From Aquarana catesbeiana (taxonomy: Eukaryota; Chordata; Amphibia; Anura; Ranidae): a stretch of DNA of 64,000 nt. Location of the stretch: positions 296,202,543 through 296,266,542 of the forward strand of contig NC_133325.1 in the NCBI RefSeq assembly GCF_042186555.1. Direction: 5' to 3'. A model generated the notes under the pieces. That model was not told where the DNA came from. It saw only the letters and a program-made list of their open reading frames with translations, and ran no database searches. This document shows, piece by piece, positions 43,691 to 54,990 of this stretch (its first letter is position 1; every line of letters starts with the position of its first letter). The position numbers and the translations under genes are program-made.

Positions 43691-45381
43691 TCCAAAAAGA
43701 AACTTATTGCTTCAGGCACTACATCATCCAGTGCATCAAGGAGTGATTTGTAGAGGTTCCGGTATCCAAAAGGGGCACAGGGTTTCCTCAAACCTTTTTA
43801 CGGTTCAGAAACCAAACGGGGACACAAGGCCCATTTTTGACCTAAGATCCCTGAACAAGTATCTACTGATACAGTCCTTTCGGGTGGAGTCTGTCCGCTC
43901 AGTAGTAGCCTCAATCCAGAGGGGGAACTTTCTAGCCTCCATTGATATAAAAGACGCGTATTTACACATACTTATCTTTCAGCCTCATCAGACAGTAGAG
44001 GAACGTCATTTTCAGCTTGTGGCTTTACCCTTCAGGCTGGCTTCAGCTCCCCAGGTGTTTATAAAGGTCCTAGCACCATTCATGGGTCTTTATAGGCGCC
44101 AAAGGGATCCTTTTGCTTGGGTATCTGGACGACCTCCTACTCAGAGATCACTTAATACAGGCTCTAGAACAGAGCATAATATGCACAATGCGGTATTTGA
44201 AAAGCTTAGGCTGGATCATAAATACCAAAAAGTCAGCCTTGAAACCAGCTCAAAGTCCAAAGTATTTAGGTCTGATCCTAGATACGGTTCAAGCAAGAGT
44301 GTTCTTGCCACCTGTAAGGATCTATGCCCTGGAGGTTCAGGTGCGTCAGATAAGGGGCACCAGACAACCCTCCATTTGGCTCTGTATGAGTCTTCTAGGG
44401 AGGATGGTATACTCCTTCGAGGCAGTGCCCTATGCCCAGTTCCATTCCAGGCCTTTACAACAAGACATCTTGTTGGCCTGGATCAGAAGAGGAAAAGCCT
44501 TGGATTATCCAATGTGCTTATCTCCTTGGGCACGCTTAAGCCTAAACTGTTTTTTGCAGGATCAGAACCTGCGAAAGGGAAAATCCTTTCTCCCGGTAAC
44601 TTGGAGTGTACTGACTACAGATGCCAGTCTCTCAGGCTGGGGAGCGACCCTGGAAGGGCTCACAGCTCAGGGGAAATGATCAGGGACAGAACAGATCCTG
44701 CCCATCAACGTCCTGGAATTACAGGCAGTACGTCTGACCCTACTGTCCTGGACAGCGGAGTTTCAGGACTGCCCTATCGGGGTTCAGTCCAACAATGCCA
44801 CTGCAGTGGCCTATATAAACCACCAAGGCGGTACCAGGAGTCGTTCAGCTCTGAAGGAGGTGAACCACATACTAGCCTGGGCAGAGGGACATGTACCAAT
44901 TCTATCGGCAGTCCATATACCTGGAGTAGAGAACTGGAAGGCAGATGATCTCGGCCAACAGCAGATCCACCGGGGGGAATGGTCTCTACACCCGGCGGTA
45001 TTCCAGGAAATTTGCCAGCGTTGGGGGTGGCCAGAGGTCGACCTATTGGCATCCAGGTTCAACAACAAGCTACAGCAACTTGTGTCCCAAACAAGGGATC
45101 CTCTGGCAACCGGAGCAGATGCTCTGATAGTTCCATGGAGACAGTACTCCCTGGTTTATGCTTTCCCTCAAATCCCTCTCCTTCCACATTTTGTTGCGCA
45201 GAATTCGGAAAGAGGGGGTTCCAGTCATTCTGGTGGCACCAGCCTGGCCCAGAAGGCCCTGGTTCAGATTGTGAGACTGACAATAGACGGGCCTTGGACG
45301 CTTCCACTTCGCTCTGATCTACTGTCTCAAGGTCCTATATTCCACCCCAATTTACAGTCTCCAACACCCTGGCTTCAATAG
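43565..45381 (+). pseudogene. DIRS D reverse transcriptase / RNase H / methylase-like
   Basis: RT: FTVQKPNGDTRPIFDLRSLN, FLASIDIKDAYLHI (first Asp), FQLVALPFRLASAPQVFIKV, a frameshift near 44100, then MLGYLDDLLL (catalytic Asp pair) at 44113. RNase H: VLTTDASLSGWGATLEG, a stop at about 44680 where the family probably has Trp, then NATAVAYINHQGG and HIPGVENWKADDLG. The last part (WGWPEVDLLASRFNNKL, RDPLATGADALIVPW) is the region annotated as Dam-like methyltransferase in DIRS families. One frameshift and one stop separate it from an intact enzyme, so it is a recent casualty. Confidence 0.88.
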
Positions 45382-45389
45382 CCATGCTG

Positions 45390-46360
45390 TCAAATTTAAA
45401 GGACCGTGGCATCTGTCACTAGGAAAATTTATCATAAGGCCTGGAAGACTTATATTGCTTGGTGTGAAGCCAGAAAATGGCGTCCTTTGGAAATACGCGA
45501 TTGGAAAAATTCTCTCTTTTCTACAGTCAGCTGTGGAAATCAAATTGGCTTTGAGTACAATCAGAGGTCAAGTTTCGGCCCCATCAGTATTCTTCCAAAG
45601 GCTTTTAGCCTCCCATTCACTGATCCGAACCTTTATGCAGGGGGCAACTCGTTTGCTTCCCCCAATTAGGTCACCTATGTGTCCTTGGGACTTGAACTTG
45701 GTGCTGTCTGTGTTACAGAAACAACCATTTGAACTGATCAAGGAAATTCCATTAGACTTGCTGTCACGCAAGCTAGCTTTCCTGATGGCTATCACCTCAG
45801 CTAGAGGGGTGTTGAGTTGGTGGCCCTTTTATGCAGGAAACCATACTTGTTCCTTCGCAACGACAGGGCCGTGTTATGACCTGTTCCATCCTTTTTGCCC
45901 AAAGTGGTGTCGGTCTTTCATTTAAATCAGTACATTATTTTGCCTTCTTTTTTCTCTCAGCCTCATTCGGCGGAAGAGAGATGACTGCATTCTTTGGACA
46001 TTGTCCAGGCAGTCAAGGTTTATTTGTCTAGCTCTGCGGAGATCCGAGGATCGGACTCCTTTTTTGTTTTACCAAAAGGACCCAAGAAAGGGCAGACAGC
46101 TTCCATTGCCAATTGTGTCTGCCAATTGGTCATTCAGGCCTACGGTCTGAAACGTAAAGCTCCTCCCTTTAGGGTGAGATCTCATTCTACCAGTGATGTA
46201 GGAACCTCCTGGGCTTTTTGCCATCGGGTATCTGTGGCTCAGATTTGTAAGGCTGCTACCTGGTCTTCAGAGCATACGTTTACAAAATTTTATCAGGTGG
46301 ATGTTCGAGCAGCCGAGGATTTGGCTTTTGGTCGCAGTGTACTGCAGGCTGCCATATAAG
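45390..46360 (+). pseudogene. DIRS D tyrosine recombinase
   Basis: Integrase-like protein in three frames. N-terminal part: YHKAWKTYIAWCEARKWRP at 45430. Core: WDLNLVLSVLQKQPFELIKE, LLSRKLAFLMAITSARGVLS (first catalytic Arg region, SAR). C-terminal frame 45994-46359: VRSHSTSDVGTSWAFCHRVS, ICKAATWSSEHTFTKFYQVD; the final FY is the nucleophile tyrosine region. The frameshifts lie near 45500 and 45800-45990. It would join the circular DNA to the target without duplication. The usual HSTR motif reads HSTS here, a possible loss of a catalytic Arg. Confidence 0.85.
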
Positions 46361-46419
46361 TTCTGATGTCTATTGTTTGGCAGGGTGTCTCCCTCCCCTC
46401 AAGGCTATTGCTCTGGGAT

Positions 46420-46545
46420 GTCCCAGTAGGTAATGAATATTAGCCTGACTCTGTGTCCCATGATGTATGAAAAAGAAAATAGGATTTTTTTCGTCATACT
46501 TACCTGTAAAATCCTTTTCTTTGAGTACATCATGGGACACAGAGA
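46420..46545. repeat. DIRS D internal complementary region
   Basis: The first half (46430-46480, TAGCCTGACTCTGTGTCCCA and TGATGTATGAAAAAGAAAAT) is complementary to the left outer end at 38456-38515. The second half (46485-46545, TCGTCATACTTACCTGTAAA, GAGTACATCATGGGACACAG) is complementary to the right outer end at 46690-46751. A sequence that splices both ends back to back is the diagnostic feature of DIRS-1-type elements. Confidence 0.88.
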
Positions 46546-46751
46546 TCCCTCCCCTTTTTTGAGGATTCAGTGCTTGCTACAAAACTGAAGTGATTCCTGT
46601 GTGGGAGGGCTTATATAGGGGATCACTTCCTGTCCAGTGTCCATTCACCTGGAGATAGAGTATAACCCAGTAGGTAATGAATATTAGCCTGACTCTGTGT
46701 CCCATGATGTACTCAAAGAAAAGTATTTTACAGGTAAGTATGACGAAAAAA
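46546..46751. repeat. DIRS D right inverted terminal repeat
   Basis: Read in complement it gives the same order as the left repeat: CATCATGGGACACAGAGTCA, CTGGGTTATACTCTATCTCC, AGGTGAATGGACACTGG, CTATATAAGCCCTCCCACAC, AGGAATCACTTCAG. It shows what the left repeat looked like before the hAT-like insertion. Confidence 0.85.
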
Positions 46752-47038
46752 TACTATTTTTAGAAGCCCTGAGGTAGGTTATGCCATAATGTACAAGTAT
46801 GCACAGCATATTAGCACATTAGGGTACATTTGCCTGTCAGACTGAGCCCTCCAGCGCTGCCCTGTGATCAGTCCGACGTGTCCTGGGGTGCTTCCATCTT
46901 CACACGGTCTTCCTTCCGGGTTCTGTGCCTTTGGTCACTTGCCTTAGTCGGGCTGCGTAGATGTCACTCCCACGCATGCTCATGTGCATTCTCTCTCATC
47001 CCCCCTCTCTCTCATCTTCCCTCCCTTACCCCTCTCTC

Positions 47039-47089
<51 letters not shown>

Positions 47090-47490
47090 CTCTCGCTCTC
47101 TCTCATCTTCCTGCTCTCTTTTTAATTTAATAATTTTTATTTATTTATTTTATAAAAAGATAGATATATGGGGTAAATCCACGCAGTGGTTGAGTGTAGT
47201 TAGGATATGGGGCTGCTGCCTCTACAGATACAGTACCACCTAAGTGGAGTGTATTAGAATTTGGTAAAAAGCAGGAGTAGTTATGGTGCTGCCCTTGTGG
47301 GGGTTAGAAAAAATTTTTTTCTATTAGTGGACAATTCCTCTATATATTACCTGGTGTACATAACTCCTATAGATCTAGAGTATTATTCTTAAAAATTATA
47401 TATATGAGCGAAGCAAAAAGAAAAAGCCCTACCAAAATCTTCAGCACTAGGCCCATGATGTTCTTAATCCGGCCCTGGGTGAAGGACATC
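46752..47490. repeat. Repeat-derived flank with (CT)n
   Basis: A (CT)n microsatellite of about 60 bp at 47042-47103 is preceded by CT-rich sequence and followed by AT-rich sequence. The right part (47335-47478), ending CTTAATCCGGCCCTG, is the reverse of the GGGCCGGATTAA-type repeat end seen at 33001. An open frame through the CT tract is low complexity and not a gene. Confidence 0.6.
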
Positions 47491-47867
47491 TCCACACACC
47501 TTTTGGGGAATGAGTGATATTAATAATCATTGTGAAATAGTTGTTAGCCCCTTTATAGGTGCTACTATGCCCATTGCAAAAGTGCAGTGTACTGTATGTG
47601 TTGTTTAATACACTGACCTTTTTTTCCCTCTTCCAGCTTTTGCTGGCATCGTTCTCCGGGCTGCTAAAAAGGTCCCAGACGAAGTGCAGTTGGTATCACT
47701 CTGCTTGGGACAGGAGCAGGCTCTACAGAGGAAGCATTGGCTTATGTAGCTCCTGCTCTCTCTGTAGCCATCTGCTTACTCCACTACCGACGCTGGCGTG
47801 ATGCACTTTGATGCTCTGGAATGGTGGGTCAGCAAGCCCAGATTGCTGACCCCCAGGCATGCGCTTC
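47491..47867. other. Unassigned, no gene called
   Basis: TTTTTTTCCCTCTTCCAG near 47620-47637 looks like a splice acceptor, and an open stretch follows, but no donor or protein similarity supports an exon. No repeat recognised. Confidence 0.35.
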
Positions 47868-48644
47868 CATGGTCTCATGGTCAGAGTCCTTCAGGTGCCT
47901 TTTGGCAAACTCCAGGCCTTTTACTGAAAAGTGCTTTACTGGGGAGTGCTGCAGAAATGGTTGTTCTTCTGGAAGGTTCTCCTTTCTCCACAGAAAAATG
48001 CTGATGCTCTGTCAGAGTGACCATCGGGTTCATGGACACCTTTCTAACTAAGGCCCTTCTCCCCTGATCGCTGTTTGGCTGAGCGGCCCGCTCTAGGAAA
48101 AGTCCTGGTGGTTCCAAACTTCTTCCATTTACGGATGATGGAGGCCACTGTGCTCATTGGGACCTTCAATGCTGCAGAAATTTTTCTGTACCCTTCCCCA
48201 GATTTGTGCCTTGATACAATCATGTCTGAGGTCTACAGACAATTCCTTGGACTTCATGGCTTGGTTTGTACTCTGACATGCACTGTTAACTGTGGGGCCT
48301 TATATAGACAGGTGTGTGCCTTTCCAAATCATGTCCAATCAACTGAATTTACCACAGGTGGACATCAATCATGTGGAAACAATTCAAGGATGATCAGTGG
48401 AAACAGAATGCACCTGAGCTCATTTTTGAGTGTCATGGCAAAGGCTGTGAATACTTACGTACATGTGATTTTTTTCGTTTTTTTATTTTTGCAAAGATTT
48501 CAAACAAATCTCTTTCACATTGTCATGGGGTATTGTTTGTAGAGATTTGAGGAAAATAATGCATTTAATCCATTTTGGAATATGGCTGTACAATAACAAA
48601 ATGTGGAAAAAGTGAAGTGCTGTGAATACTTTCCGGTAGCACTG
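47868..48644 (-). mobile_element. Tc1-like transposon, family 4, truncated copy
   Basis: The outer end at 48644 (complement CAGTGCTACCGGAAAGTATT) is followed by TA. The minus strand reads the leader and the first ~130 codons of transposase (48260-47880) with frameshifts; RRALVRKVSMNPMVTLTEHQ and VEKGEPSRRTTIS are clear. The rest, including the catalytic core and other TIR, is missing beyond about 47868. Same family as 62588-64000. Confidence 0.85.
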
Positions 48645-50770
48645 TACCTCTTTACAGATAGCTAAAAAGATCATTTATATCAGTGGGAACTTATCTGAAA
48701 GGCAGAAACGGCCATTGCTCAAGGAGCCTCTAGCAACCTCTGGAGAAACCCTAGGGTTCCATGGAACTCTGGTTCAGAAACCCTGTTTCCAAGTCCTAGC
48801 TACAGTTCTAGACTTCCTGTGCCTCCAGCATCCCCATGCAATTCTGTTACGCCAGGGACTGTGACCCCTGATCTCCTGTGCCTACAGTGGCCTCTATACT
48901 ACTTTGCCTCCAAATACCCCTGTGTCTCCAGTGTACCCTGTGTCACAGCGACTCCCATGGCACTTAGTGACTCCAGTATTTACTGTGTCTTCCCATATTC
49001 CTCTGTTCCATATCCTTTCTCCAGTTATCAACCTGGGCCTTCTATCTGACCACTCTTGTTCAGTGCCTGCCCTGACTTCTGTTCTGTCCCTATTGTCCAT
49101 CGATTCTGTACTGAGTTCTGGCCTTTAGCTGGTCAGCTGCCATCTGCACCTGTGTGTCTGATGGCGGCAACTTTGGAGCCATCAGGCATTGAAGCCCATC
49201 CCTTGTAAGGTGCGCACATTAATACTAGGCAAGTCTGTAGACTTGGCCCTTCTCATCTTTATACCCTTGCCTTTAATGCAGACAGCATATAAGGTTCACT
49301 ATTCTGGACTTGCACAACACTAGAAGGTTGGATGCCATTCTCTCAGCTATATTATAAAAAGTTCTGACTATATTTTTATTCTTGTTTACAGTTTTATTTT
49401 TATTCTTTTCTAGAATCTCTATAGATATCTATTACTCTATGCAGCTACTATCCAGAGCAGCTTCGACCTTTAGGGATTTCACTGTGAGACAGTAGATTTG
49501 AAGATTTTAATTTAAACAAATGTCTGGAGTCCTATGCTACAGCTATTATGGCCTTTTAGAAGCATCTAAGGATGGGCAAATTGTCTGTTCTATTGTGTTG
49601 GGCACTTTGGTTACAAGGCTGGGATGTAAAAGAGGATACATTTAAAGAAAACCAAACTCACTTGCCTGTTAAAAGCACTTGACATGGTGTTCCCAATCTG
49701 CTGGTTCTTGAACCATGTACTAGCTACAAGCTATAGCATTTATGATGAGTAGCAGTTGACAGCTTGCCTTATCTAGGGGTTTTGGTAACTTCTGAAAGGA
49801 ACTTGATGAGGTAGAATCTGTGACATTGCAGGAAGTTAGTACAGTGCAGTTACACGGGACAGCTGGGTACAGCATCAGAATGCCACATTGCCAGCTAATG
49901 GTAAATGGTTCTCGGAAGCAAAGATAGTACAGGTCAGATCAGAATATACAAGACAGAAGGTCCTAATCCCAATACAGGAAGGCAAAAAGATGGCTAGTGT
50001 AGGGGATCCTTAGAAGAATGTACCAGCCCTGGCTGGTAAGGTGTGCATTGGTGCATTGCCTTGGAATTTATCCATCCTGGATGGCACCTTGTTATCGGGT
50101 GTGTTTTGGAGCTCACTGTAACATACTACTGCACATTGCAGTGTGCTACATTACAAAAAAATCGTAGGTTCATGATTTTTGGTGTTAGCCCATTCAAATA
50201 ATTGGACTGCCTTAACACAACACACATGCTCTAATGCAGAACAACAGAGGGAACAGGCCCTAAGTGACCACAAATGTAGGACAGATGAAAAGCAGATAAA
50301 AGTTGACAAAATTGCCCTGAAAGGGAAAGCATGCTCAGAGTTTAAAGGGAAACCCACACTAGGCTTGATACAATTGAATTCTCGTGTCCTCAAGATGGTT
50401 ATAGTAATAAGGGTTCATCTCTTCTGCCCTCTTCAGCTAGTATTTGAGAAAAAAGTTCTTAAGTTGGTACAGAAAATCATAGATTATCCTTACTGTTATT
50501 CCTATTACCACGATGGTGCTCAAAACTTTTTCCCGTTCTTGACCCTATTGGAAATACAATTCTTCGCATTTTACCTTGTTTGCTTTGTTATTAAGTTGGA
50601 AATCACTAGATATTAAGGGGCTGAGAAAGGGGAATTTTTAGCATCTCTTATTTCATAACAATGCACACCGGCTGTGTGACGTGTTTCTGCTCTGCCTCAG
50701 GAGGTTATTTACTAATTGATTAGCAACCAGTTATTTGCCTGATAACAAAAAGCACTAAAAATGTAATGTT
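48645..50770. other. Intergenic, no gene seen
   Basis: A GGAACTCTGGTTCAGAAACCCTG-like end near 48760 may be a hAT-type MITE remnant. 48819-49100 is CT-rich and contains repeated CTGTGTCTCCAGT-like words. A 145-codon frame at 50179-50616 has no recognisable domain. Nothing else identified. Confidence 0.4.
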
Positions 50771-51382
50771 TAAAGTGGTAGTAAACCTATCCTGTCCTAC
50801 TTCCGCCATATCAAGCATTCTAAAGTTCTGAACTTGTTGCTCTGTGTAGGATGCTTCCTACCTTGTTTGTTTCTGTGTAATCTGTCCTTTTCTTTGCAAT
50901 GACGTCATCGGCGCATGTGCACTTAGATTTTTCCGGCAGGCTCTTCATGCCATAAGTCCTGTGTTTACATGCTGGGGCTACATCATTTCCCTTGTTCAGC
51001 GGCAGCTTTGAGATCCCGCAAGACTCTGTTCCCATACATAAATTCCCCCGAATATGGAGTAATAAAAAAGCAGGTCAGCTCCTATTCCTGGGACTTGGTT
51101 GTCATAGTAACCCTGCAAAGAAAACGACGTTTTGATCACTAAGTACTGCGCATGCGCGAGATTACGAACAGGGAGAGGGAGAACGGGCGGAAGTTATGAT
51201 CGCATCGGACGCGAAAGACAACAGTCAGTATGGTGGCGGCTGCACCTGGAAAGGAGCTTAGGACTAAAGAAGGAAAATAAAAGCAATATGGTTTCAATCT
51301 TTGGCACGATGGTTTAAAATGAAATAATACACTTCTTTCTTTCAAATTTAGGTGGGGAGGGTCTGAGTTTACTACCGTTTTA
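50771..51382. mobile_element. TAAAGTGG-ended MITE, ~610 bp
   Basis: TAAAGTGGTAGTAAAC at the left is the inverted copy of GTTTACTACCGTTTTA at the right (14 of 16). The interior has a CpG-rich part (51140-51260, with GCGCATGCGCG) and two large unpaired segments. Non-coding. The CpG-rich part should not be read as a promoter island without support. Confidence 0.65.
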
Positions 51383-52385
51383 AGAAAAATTACTGAAACC
51401 AAATTGTCATGGCTACTTCATGTAAGTTTGTCATACAGAATCTCTGTAGAATAAAGCATGTGCTTTATGAGAAAATTCTGTGCCCAGTAAATGCCCCCAT
51501 TTTCTTTCAAAAGTAAAAAGAAACAAAGTATTTTTCAAAAAAAACATAATTTCAGGTATTTATTTTGTTTTGAAGCTGCTGAAATGTGCAGTTACAGGGG
51601 AGTTTTTTTGCTGGATAAAAGAGTTGAACCAGCAATTCCTGTTTCATGAATGTGTTTGCAGGTATTATTTCCACCCACAGTTCTCATTCCAGTGGATGTG
51701 CATACTAATTATCTAGTTAAGCTAAAAGCACTCTGAATGCCTGCATTTGTGCCTGAGTAATGGAATCCTGTCACCTTGTTTTTGTGTTAGCGACAAATAT
51801 TATTATTATTTTAATGACATATTGTCATGATCATCAACTATGTTACAGTGGTGCAGTTTTCTCAGAAGTGGCCTTAAAGTGACACTAAACGATATCTCTT
51901 TTCTCAAAATATAATTTATACACCTCCACTACTTAATATTCCTGTAAAAATATATTTTTCATGAAATTGCCTCACTGTGTATTTTTTGCTTTGTGCAACA
52001 TCCTCCGTGAACTCCCAAGCCTCTCTCTTTTCCCCTCATCACTTCCATTTGTTTGGATTGAGCAGTGCACGTTAATTACAGGCATGAGCTACGCTTTATG
52101 CACACAATAAATCCCATAGTCCATCTTGGGAATAAACTAGAGAGGGTGGCTACGTTCCTATATACAGTGGGAGCATGGAGAACACACATAGCCAGCCTCT
52201 GACAGGAAGTCAGATCACAAAACAGGCAATAAGTTAAGAATACACACTGGATTTTTATTTATTTTTTATCAAAAGTGTCAGAGGCTCCCAACCTGGCAGC
52301 AGTAAGGGTGCACCTTACACTTCCATATGTGTCACAGGCTGATAAAATCTGCAGCAATGTTACATAGCTTGTTACATACTAAAGG
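51383..52385. other. Repeat-derived flank, no gene seen
   Basis: CTTAAAGTGACACTAAACGA at 51876 is a left end of the TTAAAG-type repeats. Its right end was not found; the L2 element follows and may have inserted into it. Confidence 0.4.
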
Positions 52386-52389
52386 CACC

Positions 52390-53737
52390 ATCACCATCCG
52401 TACTCCTACTTCTGGATCTTTCAGCTGCCTTTGACACGGCTGAAAACCCCCTCCTCCTCAAAAAACTTTACTCCCTCGGTCTCCATGACTGTGCTCTTCA
52501 TTGGCTCTCATCCTACCTATCCCAAGGCACATTCAGTGTCACTTACAATTCTACTTCCTCCACTCCTCTTCCCTTCTCTGTCGGGGTCCCCCAAGGTTCT
52601 GTTCTTGGACCTCTTTTATTTTCAATCTACACGTCTTCCCTGGGTCAGCTGATAGCCTCTCATGGCTTTCAATATCATTTCTATGCTGACAACACACAAA
52701 TCTATCTCTCCACCCCTCAACTCACTCCATCAGTCTCCTCACACATCACTAACTTACTAACCGACGTATCTGTATGGATGTCGCACCACTTCCTCAAACT
52801 TAACTTGTCCAAAACCAAGCTTATAATATTTCCTCCCCCACATGCCTCTTCCCCTGACTTCTCTGTCAAGAGCAATGGCAAAACCATCCACCCGTCCCCA
52901 CATGTCAGGGTACTAGGTGTTATCCTGGATTCGGAACTCTCCTTTCGGCCCCACATCCAATCATTTTCCAAAGCTTGCCGCCTCAACCTCCAGAACATCT
53001 CTAAACTAAGTCCCTTTCTAACCAATGAAACCACAAAGCTCCTGATTCACTCCCTGGTTATCTCTCGCCTCGACTACTGCAACTCCCTCCTCATTGGCTT
53101 ACCTTTAAATAGACTATCCCCCCTTCAGTCCATCATGAATGCTGCTGCCAGACTCATCCACCTTACAAACCGCTCAGTGTCTTGCTACCCCTCTCTGCCA
53201 ATCCCTCCACTGGCTACCACTCACCCAACGAATTAAATTCAAAATACTAACAATAAGTTACAAAGCCATCCACAACTCTGCCCCCAGCTACATCACTAGC
53301 CTAGTCTCAAAATACCAACCTAATCGCCATCTCCGTTCCTCCCAAGACCTCCTGCTCTCTAGCTCCCTCATCACCTCCTCCCATATCCGCCTCCAGGACT
53401 TCTCCCGAGCCTCGCCCATCCTCTGGAATTCACTACCCCAATCTGTAAGACTGTCTCCAAATGTATCCACCTTTAGGCGATCCCTGAAAACTTTCCTCTT
53501 CAGAGAAGTCTAGCCTGCCTCCATCTAACAACTGCACTATTTTCTCCATTAGCTCATCCCCCACAGCTATTACCCTTTTGTATAACTTGACCCTCCCTCC
53601 TAGATTGTAAGCTCTAACGAGCAGGGCCCTCTGATTCCTCCTGTATTGAATTGTATTGTACTTGTATTGTCTGCCCTAATGTTGTAAAGCGCTGCGTAAA
53701 CTGTCGGCGCTATATAAATCCTGTATAATAATAATAA
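52390..53737 (+). mobile_element. L2-type LINE, 5'-truncated
   Basis: RT coding text from 52406 to 53513, then a 3' UTR and a tail: TAGATTGTAAGCTC, AGCAGGGCC, GTAAAGCGCTGCGTAAAC, CGGCGCTATATAAATCC, ending in (ATA/TAA)n at 53724-53745. Jockey/L2 class. The tail is shared with the SINE at 56639-56957 and, in reverse, with 62774-62978. Confidence 0.88.
52406..53513 (+). pseudogene. L2 reverse transcriptase, C-terminal half
   Basis: LLLLDLSAAFDTAENPLLLK (first Asp), GVPQGSVLGPLLFSIYTSSL (motif B), FQYHFYADNTQIYLST (the catalytic YADD reads YADN), VWMSHHFLKLNLSKTK, VRVLGVILDSELSF, LVISRLDYCNSLLIGL, then a frame change near 53210 and the C-terminal domain ending FRRSLKTFLFREV with a stop. Frame breaks at about 52650, 52780 and 53220. 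The Asp to Asn change in the active site plus breaks make it dead. Confidence 0.9.
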
Positions 53738-53789
53738 TAATAATAATCACCATCTGGGAAGCCAAAAATATATGAAGCCATGACAGCGT

Positions 53790-54012
53790 CAGTTTAAGGT
53801 CTTGTTCACACGTACTGTGCCCTCTGAAAAGCAATCTGCATTTGATTGCTATTCAGAGGGCATTGACAAGCAGCGAGGAGGCGTTATGTTGCCGCCTCAT
53901 TGCCTGATTTAACCCTTTAACTGTCACACTACTTCTCCATTGCATGTGGTTGCAGCTTAGCCACATATACTTGCAACGCTTTTAGCAGCTGTAATGCATG
54001 CTGAATAAGACA
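53790..54012. repeat. Repeat with TTGTTCACACG end and a hairpin
   Basis: TTTAAGGTCTTGTTCACACG resembles a MITE left end. GCCCTCTGAAAAGCAATC (53819-53836) pairs with GATTGCTATTCAGAGGGC (53844-53861), a near-perfect stem with a 7-base loop. A matching right end was not found. Confidence 0.45.
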
Positions 54013-54014
54013 TA

Positions 54015-54230
54015 CTGGAGGTTATTTACTAAAGGCAAGTGCACTTGCTGTAGATCTGAGGGGGACATGCAAGGAAAATAAAAAACAGCATTTTAGCTTG
54101 CACATGATTGGATGATAAAATCAGCAGAGCTTCCCCTCATTTCAGATCTTCCCCTCAGATCTACAGCGACTGCACTTTCAAGTGAACTTGTAGTGCAAAG
54201 TGGATTTGCCTTTAGTAAATCAACCCCACT
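54015..54230. mobile_element. MITE with TTTACTAAAGGCAA termini
   Basis: The left end GGAGGTTATTTACTAAAGGC and the right end GCCTTTAGTAAATCAACCCC are inverted copies. Also nested inside are AAGTGCACTTGC and GATCTGAGGGG-type inverted segments (TAGATCTGAGGGG and CCCCTCAGATCTA). Related by its termini to 2851-3025. About 215 bp. Confidence 0.65.
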
Positions 54231-54990
54231 ATTTAATTTTGTGCTATGAAGCACAGTATTGCAGCCGCAGCATGTGCACAGCTTCGGCGTGACTGCATGC
54301 ATAGGTTCAGATGTGTAGTGAGGGGTGGTACAACCATGGTACAACCATGGTCGGCAATAGCCGCATGTGTCAACAAAGCCTCCTTCACATATATAAAGAT
54401 GTGTAAAGCTCTATCAGGTGTAGATTAGTTTTTTTTCTTTCTTTCTTTCAAAACTTTTTTCTTCTTATGAATCATTCTTTTTTCACCAGAGAGGAGTGTA
54501 CTTTCTGTCTTAAAGCCTGTTCATATATAGTAAAGATTTGTTTCCAGAAGGCTAGTATTAGGGGCATGTCCACTATATATGTAGTTTGGTCCCTCTTGCT
54601 TTTTTGCAGTTACCAGCACTTGTCTGAGGCCAAGGGGACTATCGGGGGTAATATTTTCCATACAGTTTAGTAAACCGTAGCATTTAAAAAAAAAAAAAAT
54701 CCCCTGCAAGGAAATGGCATAATGTGCTAGTTTGCATTGCATACTATCATATTATGAAATACCTTAGAACGAAGCCCTCCAGCAGTGTGCTGCTTGAATG
54801 GCTGAGCTGCAATGAGGTCACTCTCGTGCATGCAGTTATGGCCACTGAACAGCGCTCTGAAGGAATGGCACGAGTATTTTAAGGAGAGACTCACGTTTGG
54901 AGATGAGGTGAGTAAGTGTAGAGGATTTTTAAAGTGAGGTCCTTTTGCTCTACTAATTAAGAGAATATATGATATAAACTAATGTGAAGT
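54231..54990. other. Intergenic, no gene seen
   Basis: No coding or repeat features recognised apart from a short A run near 54687. GGTACAACCAT is repeated directly at 54328 and 54339. Confidence 0.4.

Larger units (their letters stand above)
38455..46751 (+). mobile_element. DIRS retrotransposon D, near full length
   Basis: All parts of a DIRS-1-type element are present in order: left inverted terminal repeat (38455-39290, broken by a hAT-like insert), leader, Gag (41872-43690), RT/RNase H/methylase-like (43565-45381), tyrosine recombinase (45390-46360), internal complementary region (46420-46545) and right inverted terminal repeat (46546-46751). DIRS elements replicate through an RNA whose ends are rebuilt on the internal complementary region, then insert by recombinase without target duplication. 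None is seen. A Penelope element sits in the leader. Coding parts carry a few frameshifts, so it is dead but relatively young. Confidence 0.9.

Noticed and set aside
46830..47243. 137-codon frame through the CT repeat
   Set aside because: Half of it is a Ser/Leu tract encoded by (CT)n; low-complexity artefact.
47620..47770. Possible host exon after TTTTTTTCCCTCTTCCAG
   Set aside because: No donor in a sensible place, no protein similarity recognised, and the neighbours are transposon fragments.
50179..50616. 145-codon plus-strand frame
   Set aside because: No recognisable domain, mixed composition and no flanking signals.
51140..51260. CpG-rich stretch as a possible promoter or first exon of the next host gene
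   Set aside because: It lies inside a MITE with clear inverted ends (50771-51382), and similar CpG-rich GCGCATGCGC segments occur in other transposons here.
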